From positions 1-64,000 of the forward strand of contig NZ_JACHBG010000018.1 in assembly GCF_014207095.1 (NCBI RefSeq): a DNA stretch of 64,000 nt, written 5' to 3'. How positions within the stretch are numbered: position 1 is the first letter of the stretch; each line of letters starts with the position of its first letter. The translations under genes and the position numbers were made by a program. This stretch comes from Martinezella lusitana. GTDB taxonomy: Bacteria; Pseudomonadota; Alphaproteobacteria; Rhizobiales; Rhizobiaceae. A model generated the notes under the pieces. It saw nothing but the letters and a program-made list of their open reading frames with translations. It made no database searches and had not been told where the DNA came from. This document shows positions 9,181-17,550 of the stretch, piece after piece.

Positions 9181-9525
9181 ATGTCAGTGGTTTACAAGAT
9201 CGTGCCGGGTGCTCTCTGGGATCCAGCCAGACAAACCGGCGTTTTTCATGGCGCGCCGATCGACTTCACGGATGGTTATATCCATCTGTCCACCGGCAAG
9301 CAGGTGAAGCAAACGGCGGCTCTCTACTTTGCCGGCCAGACGGATCTGCTGCTTGTCGCGATCGATGGCGATGCGCTGGGCGAGAAGCTGGTATTCGAAG
9401 TCTCGCGCGGCGGCGATCTCTTTCCGCATCACTACGCATCTTTGCCGCTTTCGGCCGTGCTGTGGGAAAAGCCCCTGCCGCTCGGGCCTGATGGCGTGCA
9501 TATCTTTCCGGACCTGGCGGAATGA
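9181..9525 (+). CDS. DUF952 family protein
   Basis: A small (about 114 residues) cytoplasmic protein of the DUF952 family. It is recognised from MSVVYKIVPGALWDPA, from DGYIHLSTGKQVKQTAALYF and from the C-terminal GVHIFPDL. Start codons at 9169, 9172 and 9181 are all in frame. I chose 9181 because family members begin just before the YKI motif and AGGG lies 12 bases upstream. Its stop overlaps the pyrD start (ATGA at 9522-9525), so the two are translationally coupled. The biochemical function is not established. Confidence 0.85.
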   Translation: MSVVYKIVPGALWDPARQTGVFHGAPIDFTDGYIHLSTGKQVKQTAALYFAGQTDLLLVAIDGDALGEKLVFEVSRGGDLFPHHYASLPLSAVLWEKPLPLGPDGVHIFPDLAE

Positions 9526-10610
9526 TCGGCGCCTTTCTCGATCTCGGCCGGCGCGGCCTGCTTCTGTTCGATCCCGAAACGGCGCACGGCATGTCCATAT
9601 CGGCGCTGAAGTCCGGTCTCGTGCCTGCCTGCCGCGTCAATGCCGATCCGCGCCTGCGCCAGACCGTGGCGGGGCTAGAATTTGCCAATCCCATCGGTAT
9701 GGCGGCTGGATTCGACAAGAATGCCGAAGTGCCGGAAGCGCTCTTGAAACTCGGCTTCGGCTTCACGGAGATCGGCACGGTGACGCCGAAGGCACAGCCG
9801 GGCAATCCGCGCCCACGCATCTTCCGCCTGGTCGAGGACGAAGGCGTCATCAATCGCCTCGGCTTTAACAATGAAGGCCATGAAGCGGCATTTCAGCGGC
9901 TCAAGGCCATTCGCGGCAACGGCATCATCGGCGTCAATATCGGCGCCAACAAGGATAGCGCCGACCGCATCGCCGACTACGTCGCCGGCATCCGCGGCTT
10001 CTACTCCGTGGCGCGCTATTTCACCGCCAATATCTCCTCGCCGAACACGCCGGGCTTGCGTGACCTGCAGGCGCGCGAAAGTCTATCGGCATTGCTGTCG
10101 GCCGTGCTCGCCGCTCGCGATGAGGAGGCGGCAAAAGCCAGCAAACACATTCCCATCTTCCTCAAGATCGCGCCCGATCTGACCGAAGAGGGCATGGACG
10201 ATATTGCCGCCGAAGTGCTGGCGCATAAGCTGGATGGCCTGATCGTCTCCAACACGACGTTGTCGCGCGACGGCTTGAAGGATCAGCGCCAGGCAAAGGA
10301 AGCGGGCGGCCTTTCCGGCAAGCCGGTATTTGAAAAGTCGACCGTCGTGCTCGCCAAGATGCGCCGCCGCGTAGGCGCTTCCCTGCCGATCATCGGCGTC
10401 GGCGGCGTGTCGTCGGCGGAGACGGCGCTGGAAAAGATCAAGGCTGGAGCCGATCTCGTCCAGCTCTATTCCTGCATGGTCTATGAGGGGCCTGGTCTGC
10501 CTAGCCAGATCGTTTCCGGTCTGCCAAAGCTGCTCGACCGAGAGCGCGCCGGCTCGATCCACGATCTGCGCGATGCCAAGCTCGATTACTGGGCGAACCG
10601 AAACGTCTGA
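9522..10610 (+). CDS. pyrD: Dihydroorotate dehydrogenase, class 2 (quinone)
   Basis: A 362-residue enzyme that oxidises dihydroorotate to orotate in pyrimidine synthesis, passing electrons to membrane quinone. The N-terminal amphipathic region (IGAFLDLGRRGLLLFD) is the membrane extension of class 2 enzymes. Flavin-barrel motifs are clear: NPIGMAAGFDKNAEVPE, NRLGFNNEG, NISSPNTPGLRDLQ (with the class 2 catalytic serine), and GVGGVSSAETALEKIKAGA. It overlaps the DUF952 gene by 4 bases. Its last 25 bases overlap the end of the convergent MATE gene. Confidence 0.98.
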   Translation: MIGAFLDLGRRGLLLFDPETAHGMSISALKSGLVPACRVNADPRLRQTVAGLEFANPIGMAAGFDKNAEVPEALLKLGFGFTEIGTVTPKAQPGNPRPRIFRLVEDEGVINRLGFNNEGHEAAFQRLKAIRGNGIIGVNIGANKDSADRIADYVAGIRGFYSVARYFTANISSPNTPGLRDLQARESLSALLSAVLAARDEEAAKASKHIPIFLKIAPDLTEEGMDDIAAEVLAHKLDGLIVSNTTLSRDGLKDQRQAKEAGGLSGKPVFEKSTVVLAKMRRRVGASLPIIGVGGVSSAETALEKIKAGADLVQLYSCMVYEGPGLPSQIVSGLPKLLDRERAGSIHDLRDAKLDYWANRNV

Positions 10611-11935
10611 TCCGCGCGCTTCTTCAGGCCCATGGCCAGGAAGATGCCGCGAAACAGCAGAAAGGCGTTCATGGCCATCCAGAGGCCATGATTGCCGAGC
10701 GTCGGCACGAACACGGCGAGCGCCAAGAGGTAGCCGCCGAAGGAAAGCAGCATCTTGTTGCGCATCTCGCGTGACCATGTGGCGCCGATGAAGACGCCGT
10801 CCATCAGGAAGGCGAGGGCGCCGGTGAGGCCGGTTATCGCCGCCCAGGGCAGGTAGGTTCCGGCCGCAGCGCGAACCTCCTCGGAGGTCGTCAGCAGGCG
10901 GATCAGAGCTGGCCCAACTGTGAAGAAGAAGATGGCGGCAGCCAGCGCCAGCCCGAAGGACCAAAGCCCGGTCAGCCTCAAGCCACGCTCGAAGGCGGGC
11001 CGATAGTTTGCGCCGATCGAGCGGCCGGTGATCTGCTCGGCGGCATTCGCCAGTCCGTCGAGATAATAGCCTGACAGCAGGAAGAAGTTCATCAGCACGG
11101 CATTGGCGGCCAGCATCACGGCGCCGAAGCTGTTGCCGATGCGCGTCATCAGCGTGAAGGCGCCGATGAGCACGAAGGTCCGGATCAGAATATCGCGATT
11201 GAGCGCGAAGAGCTGCGTCAGCTTGGCGCGTGAGAGCAACTCCGATCGTGGCGGGCGTTCCTCGCCGGCGAAGCTGCGCAGCACGATCGCCAACCCCAGC
11301 AGCATGCCACATGCCTCGCCGATCAGCGTGCCCCAGGCAACCCCGGCGACACCCCAGCCAAGATAGAGGCCGAGCAGGATGGCAAGCACGATGTTGACGC
11401 CATTGATGACGGTTTGCAGCAAGAGCCCGATGCGGCCCTGGCCGCGTCCGAGCACGAAACCGAGCAGGGCGTAGTTGGCAAGAGCCGCCGGACCGGACAG
11501 CATGCGGATGGAGAAATAGGTTCGCGTCGCGTCGGCAATGCCGCCCTCCGGTCCCATCAGCTTGATGCCGATCCAAAGTAGGAGTGGCGACAGAACGACG
11601 ATCAGCACGCCGCAGCCGAGCGCCGAGATCAGCGCCCGCCAGAAGACGGCCTGCTGTTCGCGCCGATCATGCCGGCCAAAGGCCTGGGCGGTAAGGCCGG
11701 TCGTCGAGGCGCGCAGGAAGTTGAAGCTTGCGAAGAGGAGGTCGAACAGGACAGCGCCGATCGCCAGCCCGGCCAGCGCATCCGGCTGGCCCATGTGGCC
11801 GACCACGGCGGTATCGACAAGACCGAGCAGCGGCGTCGTCATGAAACCGAGCGTCATCGGGATAGCGATCGACAGCACGAGCCGATGCGTCACGTCGAAG
11901 GGCAGAACCTTCCGGCTCCCCTGTTGGACATCCAT
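10586..11935 (-). CDS. MATE family efflux transporter, DinF-like
   Basis: A 449-residue inner-membrane protein with about 12 hydrophobic helices in two homologous halves. The opening LSIAIPMTLGFMTTPLLGLVDTAVVGHMG is diagnostic of the MATE/DinF group, which exports cationic or other small compounds using ion gradients. It starts 16 bases after the CAP-domain lipoprotein gene on the same strand, so the two and the DUF6460 gene likely form one operon. The substrate is unknown. Confidence 0.93.
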   Translation of the reverse strand: MDVQQGSRKVLPFDVTHRLVLSIAIPMTLGFMTTPLLGLVDTAVVGHMGQPDALAGLAIGAVLFDLLFASFNFLRASTTGLTAQAFGRHDRREQQAVFWRALISALGCGVLIVVLSPLLLWIGIKLMGPEGGIADATRTYFSIRMLSGPAALANYALLGFVLGRGQGRIGLLLQTVINGVNIVLAILLGLYLGWGVAGVAWGTLIGEACGMLLGLAIVLRSFAGEERPPRSELLSRAKLTQLFALNRDILIRTFVLIGAFTLMTRIGNSFGAVMLAANAVLMNFFLLSGYYLDGLANAAEQITGRSIGANYRPAFERGLRLTGLWSFGLALAAAIFFFTVGPALIRLLTTSEEVRAAAGTYLPWAAITGLTGALAFLMDGVFIGATWSREMRNKMLLSFGGYLLALAVFVPTLGNHGLWMAMNAFLLFRGIFLAMGLKKRADQTFRFAQ

Positions 11936-11951
11936 TTTACCTTACGCCTCC

Positions 11952-12455
11952 TCAGATCGAGGAAAGCACCATGGACCAATATGGCCTGCCACCGGAAGAG
12001 GGAGCATAGGCAAGAGCGACGCCGAGACCGTCATATTTGCCGAGCATGTTGTGCAAATGCTTCGGCGAATTGATCCATGCAATCACCGCAGCGTTCACGT
12101 CGCGCTGTCCTTCGGCGATGTTCTCGGCCGCCGGCAGCTTGACGCCGCTGGCCTTGACGCGCTTGCCGAAATCATCGCCGATACCGATGAGGTGCTCCAT
12201 CTTGCCGGCATCCGCCATGCGCCGTGCCTGGTAGGCGGCGGCGGCCCCGGCGGCGGTGTCGATTTTGAGCGGCGGCAGGCCGTTCTTGGCGCGCAGCGCA
12301 TTGACGAGAGGCAAGGCGGAGGCGGTCTGGTCGCTGGCGGGCGTACTGGAAACGCGAGCGGGCGGCGTGGCGCAGCTTGCAACGGATGCGGTGAGCGCAA
12401 GGGCGGCGAGGCGCAGCGCATCGCGGCGCGAATAGTTCAGTGTCTGGGAGGTCAT
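11952..12455 (-). CDS. CAP/SCP-domain lipoprotein with twin-arginine signal
   Basis: A 167-residue exported protein. The N-terminus has SRRDALRL, a Tat-type twin-arginine motif, then a hydrophobic stretch ending in the lipobox VASC, so it is probably a lipoprotein. The rest is a CAP (SCP/PR-1) domain with GKMEH, AENIAEG and SPKHLHNMLGKYDGLGVA, which hold the usual His/Glu set. Bacterial CAP proteins are extracytoplasmic, and many have no known activity. The ATG at 12455 lies 1 base after the stop of the DUF6460 gene. The longer open frame to 12596 is an out-of-frame read of that gene. Confidence 0.88.
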   Translation of the reverse strand: MTSQTLNYSRRDALRLAALALTASVASCATPPARVSSTPASDQTASALPLVNALRAKNGLPPLKIDTAAGAAAAYQARRMADAGKMEHLIGIGDDFGKRVKASGVKLPAAENIAEGQRDVNAAVIAWINSPKHLHNMLGKYDGLGVALAYAPSSGGRPYWSMVLSSI

Positions 12456-12456
12456 G

Positions 12457-12723
12457 TCAGCTGCGATAGTTGAATAGGCGGAGGATGATGAAGATGGGAA
12501 TGACGATGCTGGCGCCGACGAGCACATAATCGCCGAACTCGCCGAGTGCGGCAAAGCCGCTGTGCCAGAGGTCGAGCAGGAAGCGGCGGACACCATAGAA
12601 GAAATCGAGCGGCCGCCAGCCGAAGAACTTCATCACGAAGCCGACGACGAGCGACACGATGGCGAGCTTCACCAGCGTGCGACCGGGCGAGTCGCCAAGG
12701 AATCTGTTCACCTGATCGGACAT
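12457..12723 (-). CDS. DUF6460-type small membrane protein
   Basis: An 88-residue integral membrane protein matching the rhizobial DUF6460 type. It begins MSDQVNRFLGDSPGRTLVKLA, with two hydrophobic helices (IVSLVVGFVMKFFGW and VGASIVIPIFIILRLF). The open frame reaches 12999, but the ATG at 12723 gives the conserved N-terminus. It is the first gene of a compact operon with the CAP lipoprotein (1-base gap) and the MATE exporter. No function is known to me. Confidence 0.85.
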   Translation of the reverse strand: MSDQVNRFLGDSPGRTLVKLAIVSLVVGFVMKFFGWRPLDFFYGVRRFLLDLWHSGFAALGEFGDYVLVGASIVIPIFIILRLFNYRS

Positions 12724-12816
12724 GCTGACGTCTCCATAATGGCAGTCTGTGGCTGTTGAGATAGGGCCGGCGCCTGCAACTCGCAAGCATTTTTGCCCGG
12801 CGGACACCTCAAACTG

Positions 12817-12863
12817 AAGCGCTTCCGGGAAAAGTGCGTAGCGGTTTTCCGTCCGGAATGCGG
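12817..12863. repeat. Rhizobial palindromic intergenic element
   Basis: An imperfect hairpin. TTCCGG at 12823-12828 pairs with CCGGAA at 12853-12858, and GGAAAA pairs with TTTTCC inside it. This resembles a palindrome common between genes in Rhizobiaceae. A further CGGAAGCGCT at 12904-12913 inverts AGCGCTTCCG at 12818-12827, so the full structure may reach 12913. A related partial sequence lies near 5857-5882. Confidence 0.55.
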
Positions 12864-12989
12864 AACGAAACAAGCCAGAGGGCTTTCGCGATTCGAAGAA
12901 AAGCGGAAGCGCTCTGGCGTCTGCCTGAAATAGGACTTGAGTTTTTTTATGGCCGCGTTCAAAGCCGAGCGTCAAACAGGAAAAAACCC

Positions 12990-13934
12990 ATGCTGCCAAG
13001 CCAGCTTTCCTCCGGCGATGTTATTACCGACCGCCGGGCCGACTATGCGAAGATGCTTGCCGAAAGCGGAGAGCTGCAGAGCGCCGCCGAACTGATGGAG
13101 CAGGCGCTGGAGCTCGTGCCGCGCTGGGCGGCGGGATGGTTCACGCTTGCGACCTATCGCGAGAAGGCCGGCGATGTGCAAGGTGCAATTGCTGCGCTGA
13201 ACGAAGTGCTGACGCTCGATGCGGGCGATGTCTTCGGTGCGGGTTTGAAGCTTGCGGTTCTCGGAGGAGCCGAGCTGCCGGACCGGCCGCCGAGCCTCTA
13301 CGTTGAGCGGCTGTTCGACGACTATGCCGATCGCTTCGAGACTTCGTTGGTCGAGAAGCTCTCTTATAGTGTGCCTGGCAAGCTTGCGGCCCTGATTGCT
13401 GAAACCGCTGGGATCCCGAAGCATTTCCGCCTAGCCGTCGATCTCGGCTGCGGCACCGGCCTGTTCGGGCCGGAAATCCGGGACCGCGTCGATCGGCTCG
13501 AAGGCTACGACCTGTCGAAGGGCATGCTCGCCAAGGCGGCGGAGAAGAATGTCTACGATCATCTCCGCCAGGCCGATTTGTCGGCGGAGCCGGATCTCTC
13601 AGGTGTTTTCGATGCAGGCTTTGCTGCGGGGCGTGCGGATCTGATCACCGCCGCCGATGTGCTGATGTATCTCGGCAATCTGCAAGACGTGATGACCATC
13701 GCTTGCCAGCTCGCAGCCGATGGCTCCATCTTTGCCTTTTCGGTGGAGGATGCGCAGCAGCCAGACGGCTATGTGCTGCGCGATTCCCTGCGCTTTGCAC
13801 ATTCAGAAGCCTACGTACGGGACGTATTGGCCGATCACGGCTTTGCGGTGCAGGATCTTGCCCGCAGCGTTATTCGCATGGATGCCGGAAAACCGGTCCA
13901 CGGCATTCTGTTCATTGCCCGCAAATCGGCCTGA
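12990..13934 (+). CDS. TPR-containing SAM-dependent methyltransferase
   Basis: A 314-residue protein with tetratricopeptide-like helices at about 14-80 (YAKMLAESGELQSAAELMEQALELVP and the following repeat). A class I methyltransferase domain comes next: motif I is VDLGCGTGLFG (150-160), then GYDLSKGML for the acidic loop. The combination resembles NDUFAF5/trans-aconitate-type methyltransferases with TPR heads found in alphaproteobacteria. The substrate is unknown. The ATG at 12990, with AGG upstream, excludes the intergenic repeat from the protein. Confidence 0.88.
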   Translation: MLPSQLSSGDVITDRRADYAKMLAESGELQSAAELMEQALELVPRWAAGWFTLATYREKAGDVQGAIAALNEVLTLDAGDVFGAGLKLAVLGGAELPDRPPSLYVERLFDDYADRFETSLVEKLSYSVPGKLAALIAETAGIPKHFRLAVDLGCGTGLFGPEIRDRVDRLEGYDLSKGMLAKAAEKNVYDHLRQADLSAEPDLSGVFDAGFAAGRADLITAADVLMYLGNLQDVMTIACQLAADGSIFAFSVEDAQQPDGYVLRDSLRFAHSEAYVRDVLADHGFAVQDLARSVIRMDAGKPVHGILFIARKSA

Positions 13935-14041
13935 TTATTCGAATCTTGCGAATTTAAAATAGGTCAGCATTGCTTACGTATTTTTGCTTGATTGTCGCCT
14001 GAGCTTTCAGCAGAAAGCCCCGGAAACATGAGGGTAAGCAC

Positions 14042-14677
14042 ATGGCGAACGCGAAGAGTGCATTTGGTGTCTGGAACACATCCGCGACCCGGCATTCATG
14101 GGCCGAGGACGTTCAGGGCATCATATCGGGCAGCCTAATTTCGTCGCTCGGGCTGTTCTGCCTTTCAAGCGCGGGGCTCCTGACCGGCAGTACCGCCGGT
14201 ATCGCCTTCCTGCTGCATTACGCGATCGGCGTGAACTTCGGTCTGGCCTTCTTCGTGGTCAACCTGCCGTTCTTCTATCTGTCGCTGAAGCAACTCGGCC
14301 CGGCCTTCACCATCAAGACCTTCATCGCCATTGCGCTGACCTCGCTGCTGACCAATCTGCAGCCGTTTCTGTTCGATATTGCGCACATCAATGCATTGTG
14401 GTCGGGAATCCTCGGCGGCATCCTGCTCGGCTTCGGGCTGCTCGCGCTCTATCGCCACCGCGCCAGCCTTGGCGGCGTCGGCATTCTGGGGATCTATGTG
14501 CAGGAGCGTTTCGGCATCAGGGCAGGGTTGGTGCAGCTTGCGATCGATCTATGCGTGCTCGCCGTTGCCTTTGCGGTTACCACGCCGACGGTCGTCCTCT
14601 GCTCGGTGATTGGCGCAATCGCGCTCAATCTCTTCGTCGCGATCAATCACCGTTCGGATCGCTACATCGCCCTTTAA
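14042..14677 (+). CDS. YitT family membrane protein
   Basis: A 211-residue membrane protein with about five or six hydrophobic helices and the YitT-type opening SSAGLLTGSTAGIAFLLHYAIG. Related segments are NLPFFYLSLKQLG and LGGVGILGIYVQERFG. Gram-positive homologues often carry an extra C-terminal DUF2179 domain, which is absent here. Transport function is assumed but not shown for the family. It stands alone with no operon partner. Confidence 0.85.
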   Translation: MANAKSAFGVWNTSATRHSWAEDVQGIISGSLISSLGLFCLSSAGLLTGSTAGIAFLLHYAIGVNFGLAFFVVNLPFFYLSLKQLGPAFTIKTFIAIALTSLLTNLQPFLFDIAHINALWSGILGGILLGFGLLALYRHRASLGGVGILGIYVQERFGIRAGLVQLAIDLCVLAVAFAVTTPTVVLCSVIGAIALNLFVAINHRSDRYIAL

Positions 14678-14702
14678 TTCGGGCTTGCGAGTTGCAGTCG
14701 GC

Positions 14703-14894
14703 TTACTGTTTGCGGCTTGGATCGGTGTCGACGATCGCGTCTTCGTGATACCAGCTGTCGAAGGCAGCCGTTGCAATGCTCGGACCGATATCGGGAGTAA
14801 GGTTCACCTTCGGGCGCTGGCTTACTGCCGTCGGGCGGGCCGCGACCGGGAACTGATAGATTTTTGCCGTCTCATGCCGAGCACTGGTTGCCAT
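14703..14894 (-). CDS. DUF2735 family protein
   Basis: A 63-residue protein recognised as DUF2735 from MATSARHETAKIYQFP and the C-terminal DSWYHEDAI. It is short, soluble and positively charged near the N-terminus. The start at 14894 follows GGGAGAG. The longer frame to 14978 lacks such a signal. In rhizobia this gene sits divergent from glnII, as here, which suggests a role in nitrogen control, but no activity is known. Confidence 0.85.
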   Translation of the reverse strand: MATSARHETAKIYQFPVAARPTAVSQRPKVNLTPDIGPSIATAAFDSWYHEDAIVDTDPSRKQ

Positions 14895-15333
14895 TCGCCG
14901 TCTCTCCCTTTTGGTTTTCAAGCGGTGCGCTTGAAGAGACAGCTCATATATAGCAAAGCCGAAGGCGAATATCATCATTCCGCTTAAAAAAAATGCTAAA
15001 TGACTAAATTATGGGCAATTTGACGATAATTGAGATGCTGCCGCTTCTTTGAACTCTCGCTTTTCCAATCTGTTCCTGGAGGATGCGAGCCTGCGACATC
15101 TTGGCAGTTCGATTGGAGCGGCGCTGGCGACTTGAAAAGATTCCAAGGCTTAAAGCCCGGAAATCCGGCTCCTAAAATCCTAGATCTAAAAATTTTCATC
15201 CGCTGGGCGACGTGCTTGAGGAAACTGGCACGGCAAATGCATCTCCCTTGGCAGCCGTTCGTAGCAAGGAATTACTCCGGCGGGCGCCGGGCAAGTTTCC
15301 TGCTTTGCCTGATTAACTGTTATGAGGTGCGTA
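14895..15333. other. Divergent regulatory region between DUF2735 gene and glnII
   Basis: This non-coding region of 439 bases holds the glnII sigma-54 promoter listed separately and a small hairpin, AGCCCGG/CCGGCT, near 15148-15170. I looked for NtrC sites of the GCAC-N-GTGC type and found none that I would defend. I see no small gene. Confidence 0.5.
15226..15241 (+). promoter_or_regulatory. Sigma-54 promoter of glnII
   Basis: TGGCACGGCAAATGCA matches the -24/-12 consensus TGGCAC-N5-TTGCA with one mismatch. It keeps the invariant GG (15227-15228) and GC (15239-15240) exactly ten bases apart. It lies about 93 bases before the glnII start codon. glnII of rhizobia is known to be NtrC/RpoN-dependent, so this is its expected promoter. 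Confidence 0.85.
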
Positions 15334-16374
15334 ATGACGAAATATAAGCTCGAGTACATCTGGCTCGATGGGTACACTCCGGTGCCGAACCTGCGTGGCA
15401 AAACGCAGATCAAGGAATTCGACGCTTTTCCGGCGCTCGAGCAGCTTCCGCTTTGGGGTTTTGACGGCTCCTCGACGATGCAGGCCGAAGGCCGCAGCTC
15501 GGATTGCGTGCTGAAGCCGGTTGCCATTTATCCCGATCCGGCCCGTACGAACGGCGCTCTCGTCATGTGCGAAGTCATGATGCCGGACGGCGTAACCCCG
15601 CATCCGTCCAACAGCCGTGCAACGATCCTCGACGACGAAGACGCATGGTTCGGCTTCGAGCAGGAATACTTCTTCTACAAGGACGGCCGTCCGCTCGGCT
15701 TCCCAGAATCCGGCTATCCGGCTCCGCAGGGCCCGTACTACACCGGCGTCGGCTACAAGAACGTCGGCGATATCGCTCGCGAAATCGTTGAAGAGCACCT
15801 CGACCTGTGCCTGGAAGCAGGCATCAACCACGAAGGCATCAACGCCGAAGTGGCCAAGGGTCAGTGGGAATTCCAGATTTTCGGCAAGGGCTCCAAGAAG
15901 GCCGCCGACCAGATCTGGATGGCACGCTACCTGCTGCTGCGTCTGTGCGAAAAGTACGGCATCGACATCGAGTTCCATTGCAAGCCGCTCGGCGACACCG
16001 ACTGGAACGGCTCGGGCATGCACTGCAACTTCTCGACCAAGTTCATGCGCGAAGTCGGCGGCAAGGCCTATTTCGAAGCGCTCATGGCGCAGTTCGACAA
16101 GAACCTTGAAGCTCACATTGCTGTTTACGGCCCGGACAACCACCTGCGCCTGACCGGCAAGCATGAAACTGCTCCGTGGAACAAGTTCAGCTACGGCGTT
16201 GCCGACCGCGGCGCCTCGATCCGCGTACCGCATTCCTTCATCAAGAACGACTATCGCGGCTACCTCGAAGATCGCCGTCCGAACTCGCAGGGCTGCCCCT
16301 ACCAGATCGCTTCGCAGGTTCTGACGACCATCTCGGAAGTGCCGACAGCTGGCTTCGGCTCGGTTGCTGCCTGA
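15334..16374 (+). CDS. glnII: Glutamine synthetase type II (eukaryote-like)
   Basis: A 346-residue enzyme joining ammonia and glutamate to form glutamine at the cost of ATP. It is the short, eukaryote-like GSII form, shown by KYKLEYIWLDGYTPVPNLRGKT, LPLWGFDGSSTMQAEG, GPYYTGVG and the ATP/glutamate loop SGMHCNFSTKFMRE. This isozyme is typical of Rhizobiaceae and a few other bacteria. The ATG at 15334 has GAGGTG upstream and leaves out four residues of open frame. Expression should respond to nitrogen limitation through the sigma-54 promoter. It ends at a strong terminator. Confidence 0.98.
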   Translation: MTKYKLEYIWLDGYTPVPNLRGKTQIKEFDAFPALEQLPLWGFDGSSTMQAEGRSSDCVLKPVAIYPDPARTNGALVMCEVMMPDGVTPHPSNSRATILDDEDAWFGFEQEYFFYKDGRPLGFPESGYPAPQGPYYTGVGYKNVGDIAREIVEEHLDLCLEAGINHEGINAEVAKGQWEFQIFGKGSKKAADQIWMARYLLLRLCEKYGIDIEFHCKPLGDTDWNGSGMHCNFSTKFMREVGGKAYFEALMAQFDKNLEAHIAVYGPDNHLRLTGKHETAPWNKFSYGVADRGASIRVPHSFIKNDYRGYLEDRRPNSQGCPYQIASQVLTTISEVPTAGFGSVAA

Positions 16375-16410
16375 TTTTTCTGATCTCGGTTGCCGGGGTC
16401 AGCACAAATG

Positions 16411-16441
16411 AAAAGCGCGGGATTTCGGTCCCGCGCTTTTT
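16411..16441 (+). terminator. Rho-independent terminator after glnII
   Basis: A perfect 12-base stem (AAAAGCGCGGGA with TCCCGCGCTTTT) encloses a 6-base loop and ends in a T run. It lies 36 bases after the glnII stop codon. It also reads as a terminator for the converging AhpD-like gene. Confidence 0.92.
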
Positions 16442-16459
16442 GCATTTCGAGAACTTGCT

Positions 16460-16921
16460 TCAAGCAGCCTTGCTGGCAGCGTCGATCGGATGCTGCGAGC
16501 GGAAGCCGACGGCGAGACGGTTCCAGACGTTGATCGTGGCAATCGCTACCGTGATCTTGACGATCTCTTCCTCGGTGAAATGTTCCCGCAGCGGCTCGTA
16601 GTCGGAATCCGGTATGCCGGTCTGGGCGATCTTCGTCACGGAGTCGACCCAGCGAAGCAGGGCGCGCTCGCGATCGTCATAGACGGGCGATTCCCACCAG
16701 ACGCACATGAGGTTGATCCACTGCTCGCTGAGACCGTCATGGCGGGATTCTTTGACATGCATGTCGACGCAGTAGGCACAGCCATTGATCTGCGAGGCGC
16801 GGAGCTTGATCAGGTGAATGAAGCGGCGCTCGAGGCCGCTGTTCTGAACGAAGTTCTCGAGTGCGACGACGGCCTTGTAGGATTCCGGGGAGGCCTTGGC
16901 GGGGTTGAAACGCGGATGCAT
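16460..16921 (-). CDS. AhpD-like/carboxymuconolactone decarboxylase family protein
   Basis: A 153-residue helical protein with the AhpD-type redox motif CAYCVDMH (Cys48, Cys51, His55), preceded by the usual LIKLRASQINGC. Proteins with this motif act as alkylhydroperoxidase-like enzymes in peroxide detoxification. A classical decarboxylase role is unlikely given the intact CxxC. It lies 30 bases downstream of an Rrf2 regulator on the same strand, which suggests redox-controlled co-expression. Confidence 0.9.
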   Translation of the reverse strand: MHPRFNPAKASPESYKAVVALENFVQNSGLERRFIHLIKLRASQINGCAYCVDMHVKESRHDGLSEQWINLMCVWWESPVYDDRERALLRWVDSVTKIAQTGIPDSDYEPLREHFTEEEIVKITVAIATINVWNRLAVGFRSQHPIDAASKAA

Positions 16922-16951
16922 GGTCTTCTCCTTGGGTTTTGATCTTGAGGT

Positions 16952-17458
16952 TCAGTTTCTGGTCTTGCGTTCATGCAGCTCGAGAAAGGCGCAGCCCCTC
17001 GCGGCTATTCCACCATCCGTGTCCGTCTGCCTGAGATCGGTCAGCACGTCGGCGATACTCGTCTTGGCCAATTCGGCCCGGTAAACACGCTCCGCCGCCA
17101 GCATGGCAGCATTGATGCCGCATGGCTTGGCGAAGTAACGCCCTTCCAGCGGGTTCGGGCCGCGCTGGCGGATTTCGGCGCATCTGAAGGCCGGTGCCGG
17201 ACCTTCCGCTGCCAGCACGATGTCAAGCAGAGTGATGTCCTCCGGCTTGCGCGCCAGCCGATAGCCACCTTTCGGCCCAGGCACGGTATCGAGAATGCCG
17301 GCGCCCGAAAGCGCCTGCAGATGCTTCAGCAGATAGCTGACGGAGACGCCGTGAAACTCCGCAAGCGCCGCTGCCGAGAGTACGCCGCCATCAGAAAGGC
17401 CAGCCAGCATGCCAACGCAATGAATGGATTGTTCGACGCCGTCTCCAAGTTTCATCAC
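16952..17458 (-). CDS. Rrf2 family transcriptional regulator
   Basis: A 168-residue winged-helix regulator of the Rrf2 family. The DNA-binding part has LAEFHGVSVSYLLKHLQALSGAGIL and the wing GPKGGYRLAR. Many Rrf2 proteins bind an Fe-S cluster through three cysteines. Here only Cys93 and Cys113 lie in the usual region, with Cys156 near the C-terminus, so cluster binding is uncertain and thiol sensing is possible. It precedes the AhpD-like gene in a likely operon, which fits an oxidant- or nitric-oxide-responsive switch. Confidence 0.9.
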   Translation of the reverse strand: MMKLGDGVEQSIHCVGMLAGLSDGGVLSAAALAEFHGVSVSYLLKHLQALSGAGILDTVPGPKGGYRLARKPEDITLLDIVLAAEGPAPAFRCAEIRQRGPNPLEGRYFAKPCGINAAMLAAERVYRAELAKTSIADVLTDLRQTDTDGGIAARGCAFLELHERKTRN

Positions 17459-17550
17459 TCTACCCTCATGATCGTAGATATTTTTTATCCGTGATTATGA
17501 TGACCGTCAAGCCCTTTCTTTTTTCCGCGATTTGTCGCTAGGGTTGAGGC

